From positions 868,001 to 932,000 of the forward strand of contig CAWGFM010000005.1 in NCBI GenBank assembly GCA_963821935.1: a DNA stretch of 64,000 nt, given 5' to 3'. Of this stretch, positions 42,071-49,982 are shown piece by piece (within the stretch, counting starts at the first letter, position 1; every line of letters begins with the position of its first letter). The notes beneath the pieces were generated by a model. The model was not told the origin of the DNA, did no database searches, and was given only the letters and a program-made list of their open reading frames with translations. The stretch comes from JAOUEA01 sp963821935. Its GTDB lineage: Bacteria > Actinomycetota > UBA4738 > HRBIN12. A program made the position numbers and the translations under genes.

Positions 42071-43675
42071 GTGGCGAGCGTGACGGACAACCCGCCGGTG
42101 CAGCGGGCAACGCGGCGAGAGTGGATCGGGCTCGCCGTGCTGGTCATCGCCTGCTTGCTCTACGCCATGGACCTCACCGTGCTGCACCTGGCGGTGCCCT
42201 CGCTCAGCGCCGATCTTGAGCCCAGCAGCGCCGAGCTGCTCTGGATCGTCGACATCTACGGCTTCATGGTCGCCGGATTCTTGATCACGATGGGTACGCT
42301 CGGCGACCGCATCGGCCGGCGTCGTCTGCTGATGCTCGGGGCGGCCGCGTTCGCCGCCGTCTCGGTGCTCGCGGCGTTCTCGACGAGCCCGGAGATGCTG
42401 ATCGCGGCGAGGGCGTTGCAGGGCATCGCCGGCGCGACGCTCGCGCCCGCGACGCTGTCGCTGATCTTCAACATGTTCCTGGATCCACGGCAGCGTTCGA
42501 TCGCGATCGGTGTGTGGATCGCCGGTTTCTCGGCGGGGAGCGCCGTAGGCCCGGTGCTCGGGGGCCTGCTGCTCGAGAACTTCTGGTGGGGGTCGGTGTT
42601 CCTGTTGGCGGTTCCGGTCATGGCGCTCTTGTTGATCCTGGGGCCCAGGCTGCTGCCCGAGTACCGGGATCCGAACGCCGGGCGCCTCGACCTGAAGAGC
42701 GCGGTCCTGTCGTTGTTCGCGATCTTGGCCGTGATCTTCGGGTTCAAGCAGATCGCGCAGGACGGCATCGGGACGATCGCCGTCGGCGCCGTGCTCGCTG
42801 GGCTGGTGATCGGCATCGTCTTCGTCCGGCGGCAACGCCGGTTGGAGGACCCCATGATCGATCTCGCCCTGTTCCGCGATGGTGGGTTCAACGCCGCGCT
42901 GGCCACCAACGTGCTCGGGATCTTCATCGCGTTCGGATACTTCCTGTTCGTCGCGCAGTACCTGCAACTGGTGCTGGGCTTGTCCCCACTGGAGGCGGGG
43001 CTGTGGTCACTGCCCTCGGCGGCGGGGTTCATCGTGGGTTCGCAGGTCGGGCCGGTTCTGCTCCGGCGGTTCCGGCCGGCGTACGTGATCGGTGTCGGAC
43101 TCGTGATGGGTGCCATCGGGCTCGGGATGTTGACCCAGGTCGACACCTCGTCGGCGCTCTCGACGTTGGTCGTCGCCTCACTGATCATCTCGCTGGGACT
43201 CGCACCGGTGTTCACGGCGACGACGGATCTCATCGTGGGTGCGGCTCCTCCCGAGAAGGCCGGGGCGGCCTCGGGTATCTCCGAAACCGGAGCGGAGCTG
43301 GGCGGTGCGCTCGGCATCGCGATCCTCGGCAGCATCGGCACCGCCGTCTATCGCGGCGAGCTGGCCCAGATGCTTCCCGCCGGTACCCCGCCCGAGGCAG
43401 CGGACGCCGCTCGTGACACCCTGGGCGCCGCGGTCGGGGTGGCTCAGGAGCTGCCCGGACCCATCGGCACGCAGCTGCTCGATGCCTCCCGAGACGCGTT
43501 CGTCCAGGGCATGCGGGTCACCTCGGCGATCGCCGCGGTAGTGGCGCTGGGCGTCGCCGCCGTCGCCGTCGCGATGCTTCGCCATGTGCCGCCGATCGCG
43601 GCGACAGAGGGATCGACCGAGAGCGAGACGAGCGACGATGATGTGACCCCGGCAGGCGTCGCCGTCTCCGACTGA
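42071..43675 (+). CDS. MFS drug exporter, DHA2 (QacA/EmrB) family
   Basis: 534-residue transporter with about 14 hydrophobic segments. Motif D/A region GTLGDRIGRRRLLMLGAAAFA follows helix 2, and WIAGFSAGSAVGPVLGGLLLE is motif C of drug exporters. LYAMDLTVLHLAVPSLS in helix 1 is the DHA2 hallmark. The GTG at 42071 has AGGAGG with 6-base spacing. Likely exports toxic cationic or lipophilic compounds by proton antiport. It is divergent from the ECF sigma gene, with 97 bases between. Confidence 0.92.
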   Translation: MASVTDNPPVQRATRREWIGLAVLVIACLLYAMDLTVLHLAVPSLSADLEPSSAELLWIVDIYGFMVAGFLITMGTLGDRIGRRRLLMLGAAAFAAVSVLAAFSTSPEMLIAARALQGIAGATLAPATLSLIFNMFLDPRQRSIAIGVWIAGFSAGSAVGPVLGGLLLENFWWGSVFLLAVPVMALLLILGPRLLPEYRDPNAGRLDLKSAVLSLFAILAVIFGFKQIAQDGIGTIAVGAVLAGLVIGIVFVRRQRRLEDPMIDLALFRDGGFNAALATNVLGIFIAFGYFLFVAQYLQLVLGLSPLEAGLWSLPSAAGFIVGSQVGPVLLRRFRPAYVIGVGLVMGAIGLGMLTQVDTSSALSTLVVASLIISLGLAPVFTATTDLIVGAAPPEKAGAASGISETGAELGGALGIAILGSIGTAVYRGELAQMLPAGTPPEAADAARDTLGAAVGVAQELPGPIGTQLLDASRDAFVQGMRVTSAIAAVVALGVAAVAVAMLRHVPPIAATEGSTESETSDDDVTPAGVAVSD

Positions 43676-43791
43676 GCAACCAACCGTGCGTGGCTGGGTA
43701 CTGGACGATCGCTGGCTCTGTCCGAACTGATCGACATCGGTGCCGATGTTGGCTTGATACGCTCGCGACTCGCCTTCCGAGGGAGAAACAG

Positions 43792-43863
43792 ATGGGTAGC
43801 TCCATGGTGATGGTCCGTGGGCGCGGGCTCGCGCTCGTCTCGGGCCGGGGGTGCACGGCCTGA
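43792..43863 (+). CDS. Possible 23-residue leader peptide of the Erm gene
   Basis: Short frame MGSSMVMVRGRGLALVSGRGCTA preceded by GAGGGAG at ideal spacing and overlapping the first 47 bases of the Erm frame in a different phase. Many inducible erm genes are controlled by drug-stalled leader peptides, usually non-overlapping. It may instead be the true N-terminus shifted by an assembly indel. Confidence 0.35.
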   Translation: MGSSMVMVRGRGLALVSGRGCTA

Positions 43864-44602
43864 CGGTCAGCACTTCCTGCGCAGCCGGCTGATCGCAGCC
43901 GAGATCGTTCGAGGTGCCGAGATCGAGCCGGACGATCACGTCCTGGAGATCGGGGCAGGCACCGGGCGCCTCACGCATCCGCTGGCCCAGCGAGCGGTGC
44001 ATGTCTCGGCCGTTGAGCTGGACCCGGTGCTCGCAGAACGACTTCGTCGCTCATTCGTCGGGCAGCGCCACGTTCGGATCGTCCAGGGCGATGTGCTGCA
44101 GGTCCCGCTGCCTGAGGGACGCTGGCGCGCCTTCGGCAACATCCCGTTCTCGGTGACGACACCGGTCTTGCGACGGCTACTGGATGCGCCATCGGCCGGG
44201 CCGGAACGCGCCGACCTGCTGGTCCAGTACGAAGCGGCTCGCAAACGCGCTGCGGTCCATCCGGCAACGCTGCTCACGCTCGGCTGGCAACCGTGGTGGG
44301 ACTTCACCCTCGCGCGACGCGTTCCTCGGTTCGGGTTCGAGCCACCGCCTCACGTGGACGCGGGGCTGCTCGTCATCACGCGTCGGCCCTTCCTACTTCA
44401 TCTGGATGAGCGCTCGGACTACACGACGCTACTCCGGATCGCCTTCGACCACGCCTCGACGCCCATCCGGCGATCCCTGCGCGACAGACTGACCCCGATG
44501 CACTGGAAGCGCCTCGCTCGCGAGCGTGGCCTGCGTGTCGATGCTCGGCCCACCGACCTGGATGTGTGGGACTGGGTGGCCGTATTCAGGGCGTGCCCGT
44601 GA
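43817..44602 (+). CDS. erm: 23S rRNA adenine-N6 methyltransferase, Erm family
   Basis: 261-residue methylase that modifies A2058 of 23S rRNA and confers resistance to macrolides, lincosamides and streptogramin B. DGQHFLRSRLIAAEIV is the Erm/KsgA start; motif I HVLEIGAGTGRLTHPL; AVELDP; motif IV NIPFSVTTPVLRRLL; and ADLLVQYEAARKRA, LGWQPWWDFTLARRVPR, VDAGLLVITRR are the actinobacterial Erm landmarks. The GTG start at 43817 has no obvious ribosome site; a better one serves a short overlapping frame at 43792. A frameshift near the start is an alternative. Confidence 0.88.
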   Translation: MGAGSRSSRAGGARPDGQHFLRSRLIAAEIVRGAEIEPDDHVLEIGAGTGRLTHPLAQRAVHVSAVELDPVLAERLRRSFVGQRHVRIVQGDVLQVPLPEGRWRAFGNIPFSVTTPVLRRLLDAPSAGPERADLLVQYEAARKRAAVHPATLLTLGWQPWWDFTLARRVPRFGFEPPPHVDAGLLVITRRPFLLHLDERSDYTTLLRIAFDHASTPIRRSLRDRLTPMHWKRLARERGLRVDARPTDLDVWDWVAVFRACP

Positions 44603-44665
44603 TGGGATCGACTCGCGCTAGGCTCCTGATGCTCACCGATCGAGTTGACGACGCTGGAGGGATCG

Positions 44666-45064
44666 ATGCTCGGATGGCTCGATGACATCACCAGGCTCAC
44701 CCTTGAGAACCAGAACTTCCGGACGGTCGTGTACACGGGCGATCACGCGCAGCTGACGTTGATGCGCCTGAAGCCAGGCGAGGAGATCGGCTGGGAGCGC
44801 CACGGGCACCTGGACCAGTTCCTGAGGCTTGAACGGGGGCGGGCACGGGTGGAGTTCGGCGAGACCGAGGATGCCGTCGACGAGACGCACGACGTGGAGG
44901 ACGACTGGGCCACGATCGTGCCGGCCGGCCTGTGGCACAACGTCGTCAACATCGGATCGGACGACGTCAAGCTCTATTCGCTCTATTCCCCTCCCGAGCA
45001 TCCGGACGGCACCGTCCACCGCACCAAGGCCGACGCCGACGCGTCCGAAGCAGAGCACGGCTAA
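44666..45064 (+). CDS. Cupin domain protein
   Basis: 132-residue beta-barrel protein. LTLMRLKPGEEIGWERHGHLDQFLRLERGRARVEF carries the first metal motif (His-x-His and Gln/Glu), and IVPAGLWHNVVNIGSDDVKLYSLYSPPEHPDG carries the second His, ending with the typical PPEH. GGAGGGA precedes the ATG. Related small cupins are isomerases, dioxygenases or have unknown roles. It converges on the histidine kinase gene with a 15-base gap. Confidence 0.9.
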   Translation: MLGWLDDITRLTLENQNFRTVVYTGDHAQLTLMRLKPGEEIGWERHGHLDQFLRLERGRARVEFGETEDAVDETHDVEDDWATIVPAGLWHNVVNIGSDDVKLYSLYSPPEHPDGTVHRTKADADASEAEHG

Positions 45065-45079
45065 GGACGGCGATCCCGC

Positions 45080-46249
45080 TCACGCGGGCTGCGGTGGCAC
45101 GAAAGGGAGCACGACCGTGATCATGGTGCCGCCCGTGGCCCGGCGAGCTGCGGCGATCGTGCCCCCGTGCGCCTCGACCAGGGTGCGTGCGATCGCCAGC
45201 CCCAGCCCGCTGCCTCCCGAGTCGGCACCCTTGACGAAGCGATCGAACACGTGTGGCAGCAGCTCCTCGGCGATTTCCGACCCCGTATCGCCAACCCCGA
45301 TCGCGAGGGCCGGCACGGCACCGAGCGAACCCCGGTGCGCGCTCACCAGGACACGACCGCCGCTCGGCGTGTAGCGCAGGGCGTTCTGGAGCAGGTTCGC
45401 GAGGACCTCGCCGATCCGCATCGGGTCGATGTCGATCACCGGCAGATCCGGCGTGACGTCGACATCGAGATCGACCCCCGCCTCATCCGCGCGGCTCGTG
45501 TAGGCAGAGACCGCATCCTCCACGAGGGTTCCGGGCGCGATCGGCTCGCGGTGCAGGACAAGGGCGCCGGCCTCGGCCGTCGACAACGTGCGGAGATCGT
45601 CCAGGAGCCGAGCCAGGATGTCGGTCTCGTCCATCAGGGTGCGCAAGTGTTGCCGGTCCGCGGGGTAGAGGCCGTCGAGCATCGCCTCGGCGTTGCCGCG
45701 GATCACCGAGAGCGGGGTCCGCAGCTCGTGTGCCAGGTCGGCAAGCAGCTCGCGGCGTCGAGCCTCGTCCGTCTCGAGGCGTTCGGCCATACGATTGAAC
45801 GCCTGCGCCATTCGGCGGTCATCGCCCCCGCCGCGCGGCTCGACCCGAGCGGTGAGGTCGCCGTCCGCCACGCGTCCGACTGCCTCCATCACGTCGCCGA
45901 CCGGACCCGCGGTCCGACGGATGCCTCGCGCCACGACCACAGCCGTGGCGACCAGTCCGATCAGCAGGAAGAACGGGAACGGGAAGAAGCGCCCGCGGCC
46001 GTCACCAGGGCCGCGGTCCCACCCCCACCCGAACACGGCGCCGAGCACCCACCCGGTCACCATCAGCAGTAGGAAGAGCGCTCCTGCCCCGATCAGCATC
46101 CGACGGAGGAAACGACGGCGTACACCGCCCCAGGCGTGCCATCCCCCTTCCGGCGGGAAGGGCTCCCCCTGTGGCCACCATGGCGGTTTCCCTCCGCGCC
46201 ATGGCTGGCCGCCGGCCTCGCCGCCCTGGCGGGGGGTGTCCTCAGGCAT
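45080..46249 (-). CDS. HAMP-containing sensor histidine kinase
   Basis: 389-residue membrane kinase. A Gly/Pro/Trp-rich cytoplasmic start (GGKPPWWPQGEPFPPEGGW) precedes two membrane helices with a short loop between, a HAMP domain (IRRTAGPVGDVMEAVGRVADGD), the phospho-acceptor His174 in LAHELRTPLS, N box in LLQNALRYTPSGG, and the ATP-lid residues GVGDTGSEIAEE and GSGLGLAI. The tiny outer loop suggests sensing within the membrane or at the envelope. ATG 46249 overlaps the response regulator gene by 8 bases. Confidence 0.92.
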   Translation of the reverse strand: MPEDTPRQGGEAGGQPWRGGKPPWWPQGEPFPPEGGWHAWGGVRRRFLRRMLIGAGALFLLLMVTGWVLGAVFGWGWDRGPGDGRGRFFPFPFFLLIGLVATAVVVARGIRRTAGPVGDVMEAVGRVADGDLTARVEPRGGGDDRRMAQAFNRMAERLETDEARRRELLADLAHELRTPLSVIRGNAEAMLDGLYPADRQHLRTLMDETDILARLLDDLRTLSTAEAGALVLHREPIAPGTLVEDAVSAYTSRADEAGVDLDVDVTPDLPVIDIDPMRIGEVLANLLQNALRYTPSGGRVLVSAHRGSLGAVPALAIGVGDTGSEIAEELLPHVFDRFVKGADSGGSGLGLAIARTLVEAHGGTIAAARRATGGTMITVVLPFVPPQPA

Positions 46250-46928
46250 CGGCGAACCGGTACCCGACGCCGTGCACGGTAAGCACGTAGCGCGGCTTCG
46301 ACGTGTCGGGCTCGATCTTGCGCCGCAGGTTCTTGACGTGTGCGTCGATCGCCCGCTCGTACGAATCGATCGCCACCCCGTGGATCGCATCGAGCAGCTG
46401 TCCGCGGGTGAACACGCGTCCGGGCTCGCGCGCCAGCGTCACGAGCAGGTCGAACTCCGTAGGGGTCAGGTCGACGGGGCGAGCGCCGATCACCACCCGC
46501 ATCCGTGCCAGATCCACCTCGAGCTCGCCCGCTCGCAGGTGCTCGGTCTTCGTTCCCGTCGCGGGATCGGTGCGCCTGAGCACCGCTCGCACCCGGGCCA
46601 CCAATTCCTTCGGACTGAAGGGCTTCACGACGTAGTCGTCGGCTCCCAGCTCCAAACCGACGATGCGATCCGATTCATCACCCCGAGCGGTGAGCATGAC
46701 GATCGGCACGGTGGAGGTCCGGCGCAGCTCTCGTGCCACATCGAGACCGTCCGTCGTGGGCAGGCCCAGGTCCAGGATGACCAGGTCGGGCCTCACGCCG
46801 CGTGCCGACGCGATCGCGGCATCGCCGTCGGCTGCCACGCTGACATCGAACCCCGCATCCTGCAGGTAATCGCGCACGACGCGCGAGATCTTCATCTCGT
46901 CCTCGACGACCAGGATGTGACGGGGCAC
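46242..46928 (-). CDS. OmpR/PhoB-type response regulator
   Basis: 228-residue regulator. Receiver domain: acidic pair at residues 10-11, phospho-acceptor Asp53 in VILDLGLP, Thr80 and Lys102 in VVKPFSPKEL. DNA-binding domain: DLTPTEFDLLVTLAREPGRVFTRGQLL and the closing RYVLTVHGVGYRF. GTG 46928 has AGGAGG upstream. It forms a two-component pair with the overlapping kinase and is probably cotranscribed with the small membrane protein upstream, though a stem-loop lies between. Confidence 0.94.
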   Translation of the reverse strand: MPRHILVVEDEMKISRVVRDYLQDAGFDVSVAADGDAAIASARGVRPDLVILDLGLPTTDGLDVARELRRTSTVPIVMLTARGDESDRIVGLELGADDYVVKPFSPKELVARVRAVLRRTDPATGTKTEHLRAGELEVDLARMRVVIGARPVDLTPTEFDLLVTLAREPGRVFTRGQLLDAIHGVAIDSYERAIDAHVKNLRRKIEPDTSKPRYVLTVHGVGYRFADA

Positions 46929-46971
46929 GGTCGGCCTCCTGCTGATGACGATGGTCAGTCTGGCAGCGAAC

Positions 46972-47022
46972 GCGGGGCGGGAGCGGAAGCCGATCGCCTC
47001 CGCTCCCGGGCGCCTGCCCCGC
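46972..47022 (-). terminator. Strong stem-loop between membrane protein and response regulator
   Basis: Inner stem GGGAGCGGA (46979-46987) with TCCGCTCCC (46999-47007) around an 11-base loop; outer stem GCGGGGC (46972-46978) with GCCCCGC (47016-47022), separated by an 8-base bulge. It lies 25 bases after the membrane gene and 44 before the regulator start. It could end or attenuate the upstream transcript. No T-run. Confidence 0.55.
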
Positions 47023-47046
47023 ACGGTGTACCGCGTTGGACGGAGT

Positions 47047-47505
47047 TCAGGCGGGTTGCGCCGGCGCCGGTGGCGCCTCAGGACCGGATCTCGTTCCGCT
47101 CTCCCCCGACTCGTGCATCTCCCGGTGCCAGGCTTCGGCCCTGGAGCGCCACTCCTCGCGAGGGCCACCCGGTCCCCCAGGTCCGCCGCGGCCGCCGGGC
47201 CCCCAGCCGCCTCCGCGCCACATGAACGAACGCACCAGCAGGATCGTGCCGATCACGAACAGCGGGAACAACAGGAACCCGAACGGGAAGAACCCGCCAT
47301 GACCACCGTGCCAGCCGCCGTATCCGAACCCGGATCCCGGGCCGACCACCCGGACGACCTCGGTCCCGTCCGGTGCGGTCGTCTCGATCGTCTGCACCTG
47401 CTCCTCGAGACCGCGGGCTTGTCCGGCGTTGTAGGCACCGACCCCGATCCCGACTCCGGCCAGCGCGATCAGCACCACGGCCGCGATCATCGTTCCTCGT
47501 CGCAT
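47047..47505 (-). CDS. Small Gly-rich membrane protein
   Basis: 152-residue protein with an N-terminal hydrophobic helix (TMIAAVVLIALAGVGIGVGAY), a loop with GYGGWHGGHGGFFPFG, a second hydrophobic helix (LLFPLFVIGTILLVRSF) and a tail of Gly/Pro/Arg repeats. It resembles small actinobacterial membrane proteins found before two-component systems. Ribosome site GGAGGTC precedes the ATG. It is probably a sensing partner or target of the downstream pair; function unknown. Confidence 0.7.
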   Translation of the reverse strand: MRRGTMIAAVVLIALAGVGIGVGAYNAGQARGLEEQVQTIETTAPDGTEVVRVVGPGSGFGYGGWHGGHGGFFPFGFLLFPLFVIGTILLVRSFMWRGGGWGPGGRGGPGGPGGPREEWRSRAEAWHREMHESGESGTRSGPEAPPAPAQPA

Positions 47506-47624
47506 CGTTCCGACCTCCTCCTGCGGGCGATCGTCTCGTGCTCTCTGCCCGCACCCCCATGCTGGCGCCGAGGTGTGAATCACCCATGAAGTTCGTGCGG
47601 AGGAACGGCGCTCGTGCCGAAGAC

Positions 47625-48128
47625 CTATCCGGCGAGTGAATCAGCGTAGTTGAGGAACTCGATCTCCGGCGGCGAGTGACCCGCCTGCTCCAGGAGGATC
47701 ACGACGTCCCGCCGCTGCTGAGCGCTGTGCGTGATGATGTGCAACAGGAAGTACTCGAGCGGGAAGCGATCGCGTGGTCCCAGATCGACGACCTCGTGCA
47801 GCGCCGCGTTTTCCAGACCATCGACCCAGGCCCGCATCTCGAGCTCATCGTCGTGCCAGGCGCTCGAAAGCCTCTGCAGATCGGGGAAGTCCTCGGCGGC
47901 GAGCTCCACGTCCCACACCTCGGGAGGCTCGCCGATCAGGCGAAGGCGCCAGCTGCGTTCCACGTCCAGGCTGTGCACCAATGTGGCGCGGACACCCCGA
48001 TACGTGATGTCGCTCGTCGCCATGAAACCATCCGGGCTCAGCGCCTCCGCCGCCCGAAGGATCTGCGCGTTCGCCCAGTAGCTGTAGTCGAACAGTTGCA
48101 CGATCCCGGCCCGTTCCATCGCAGCCAT
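47625..48128 (-). CDS. DinB family protein
   Basis: 167-residue DinB-superfamily protein, the third in the window. IVQLFDYSYWANAQILRAAEAL is the standard first helix, then VRATLVHSLDVERSWRLRL with the first His, and LLHIITHSAQQRRDVVILLEQAG with the other His pair. These give a three-His metal site. ATG 48128 (or 48119) has no clear ribosome site; it overlaps a possible start of the divergent epimerase. Role unknown, possibly a thiol-transferase. Confidence 0.88.
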   Translation of the reverse strand: MAAMERAGIVQLFDYSYWANAQILRAAEALSPDGFMATSDITYRGVRATLVHSLDVERSWRLRLIGEPPEVWDVELAAEDFPDLQRLSSAWHDDELEMRAWVDGLENAALHEVVDLGPRDRFPLEYFLLHIITHSAQQRRDVVILLEQAGHSPPEIEFLNYADSLAG

Positions 48129-48183
48129 GCTAGAACGAAGGGGCAGGACATCCATCGAGCACCCACACAGGAAGGTCGACGCC

Positions 48184-49113
48184 ATCCATATCGCGATCTC
48201 CGGCGCCAGCGGCACGATCGGCGGCGCTCTCGCGCGCTCCCTCGAGCGTGATGGCCATCGTGTCAGGCCGTTGGTACGCCCCCAGACCTCGTCGCAAGAC
48301 CCCGACTCGATCGCATGGGATCCCGCCGCGGGCACGATCGACGCCGCCGCGCTCGAAGGCCTCCACGCCGTGGTGCATCTGGCGGGCGTCGACATCGCCG
48401 GCAAGCGCTGGACCGACGAGCGGAAGCGGGCGATCAGAGGGTCCCGGGTCCAAGGCACGTCACTGCTGGCATCGACGCTCGCAGCGCTCACCACGCCGCC
48501 GTCGGTGTTCGTCTGCGGTTCGGCGGTCGGCTACTACGGGAACGGCGGCGGCCGAGAGCTGACCGAACGGTCGCCCGCCGGGGAGGGTTTCCTCGCTGAG
48601 ACAGTCGTGGCATGGGAGGCGGCTGCGCAGGCGGCGATCGACGCCGGGATCAGGACCGTCTTCGTTCGTGCCGCCGCCTACCTCACGCCGGGCAAGAGCA
48701 TGCTGCGCTACATGGTCCCGCCGTTCCGATTCGGCCTGGGCGCGCGTTTCGGCGACGGTTCCCAATGGTTCCCCTGGATCAGTCTCGACGACGAGGTGGC
48801 GGTCTTGCGGTTCGCCATGGACCATGACGAGCTTCGAGGGCCGGTCAACGCATCCGCTCCGGGGGTCGTCACGAACCGGGACTTCACCAAGATCCTGGCC
48901 AGCGTGCTGCATCGACCGGCGCCATGGTGGGCGCCGGGGCCGGTCCTCGAGGTCATCGCCGGCAAGGAGCGGGCTCACGAGGTGCTGATGGCCGACGCCA
49001 AGGTCGTGCCCGAAGCGCTGCTCGACGCAGGATTCACCTTCCGTGACCCGGAGCTCGAGCCCGCGCTGCGACGCATCCTGTCGAAGGATGGCTCCCAGGC
49101 GTCGGCGAGCTAG
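48184..49113 (+). CDS. TIGR01777 family NAD(P)-binding epimerase-like protein
   Basis: ~310-residue extended short-chain dehydrogenase. The Rossmann start is IHIAISGASGTIGGALARSLERDG; AVVHLAGVDIAGKRWTDERKRAIRGSRVQGT and VCGSAVGYYGNGG follow, with RFGLGARFGDGSQWFPWISLDDEV. These match the TIGR01777/SulA-like family. No ATG or GTG starts the domain; an AGGAAGG site lies 8 bases before an ATC codon at 48184, while an in-frame ATG at 48127 has no site. Either a rare ATC start or a base error is likely. Confidence 0.82.
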   Translation: MHIAISGASGTIGGALARSLERDGHRVRPLVRPQTSSQDPDSIAWDPAAGTIDAAALEGLHAVVHLAGVDIAGKRWTDERKRAIRGSRVQGTSLLASTLAALTTPPSVFVCGSAVGYYGNGGGRELTERSPAGEGFLAETVVAWEAAAQAAIDAGIRTVFVRAAAYLTPGKSMLRYMVPPFRFGLGARFGDGSQWFPWISLDDEVAVLRFAMDHDELRGPVNASAPGVVTNRDFTKILASVLHRPAPWWAPGPVLEVIAGKERAHEVLMADAKVVPEALLDAGFTFRDPELEPALRRILSKDGSQASAS

Positions 49114-49958
49114 CCGCTCACGGCTTCCTCGATCCTGGCCATCTGCTCCTCGCTGAGGTCGAGGTCGCGCGCGGCCATGTTCTCCTCGAGGTGAACGACG
49201 GACGAGGTGCCGGGGATCGGCACCATCACGGGACTGCGGTGCAGCAGCCATGCCAGGCTCAACTGCGCCGGCGTCGCATCGTGTTCCTCGGCGACCCGAC
49301 CCAGCGCGCCATCCGGACGGGCGAGGTCGCCGTTGGCGATCGGATACCAGGGGATGAACGCGATGCCTGCCTGCTCGCTGGCATCCAGCACGTCCTCGGC
49401 GTCCCGGTCGCTGACGCTGTAGCGGTTCTGCACGGAGACGACCTCGACGATGGCACGGGCCTGCTCCAGCTGGGCCACCGACACGTTGGACACGCCGATG
49501 TGCCTGATCTTGCCCTGGTCCTGCAGGTCCTTGAGAGCGCCCACCGACTCTTCGTAGGGCACCGTCCGGTCGACGGTATGGAGCTGGTAGAGATCGATGG
49601 TCTCGACGCCAAGGCGCTGGAGGCTCCCCTCGCAGGCTTCACGCAGATAGCCGGGCTCGCAGTTGGGTTTCCATCGGTCCGGGCCGGAACGGGTCATGCC
49701 GCCCTTGGTGGCGACGATGACCCCGTCGTAGTCGGGCCCCAGCGTCTCCCCGATGAGGCGTTCGCTGACCTCGGGGCCGTAGGAGTTGGCCGTGTCGATG
49801 AAGTCCACACCCAGCTCCACCGCTCGCCGCAACACCCGCCGTGCTTCGTCCGGGTCGTCGGGCTCACCCCAGACGCCCGTGCCGGTGATCCGCATGGCGC
49901 CGAATCCGAGCCGATCGATGGACGTGGCGCCGGCCAAGGAGAACGTGTGCTCAGGCAT
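49110..49958 (-). CDS. Aldo/keto reductase
   Basis: 282-residue TIM-barrel oxidoreductase. The catalytic tetrad is Asp55 and Tyr60 in FIDTANSYG, Lys85 in IVATKGG and His127 in LYQLHTVD. The NADPH-binding end has PIPGTSSVVHLEENMAA. The group resembles the YghZ/AKR11-13 class acting on aldehydes. TACGCT lies 6 bases before the ATG, so the mRNA may be leaderless. It overlaps the epimerase gene end by 4 bases (convergent). Confidence 0.93.
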   Translation of the reverse strand: MPEHTFSLAGATSIDRLGFGAMRITGTGVWGEPDDPDEARRVLRRAVELGVDFIDTANSYGPEVSERLIGETLGPDYDGVIVATKGGMTRSGPDRWKPNCEPGYLREACEGSLQRLGVETIDLYQLHTVDRTVPYEESVGALKDLQDQGKIRHIGVSNVSVAQLEQARAIVEVVSVQNRYSVSDRDAEDVLDASEQAGIAFIPWYPIANGDLARPDGALGRVAEEHDATPAQLSLAWLLHRSPVMVPIPGTSSVVHLEENMAARDLDLSEEQMARIEEAVSG

Positions 49959-49982
49959 GAGGCCAGCGTATCGCCGACCGGC

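Noticed and set aside
47586..47639. 17-residue plus-strand frame with a Met start near 47586
   Set aside because: No ribosome site or conservation signal and it sits in a divergent/convergent gap.
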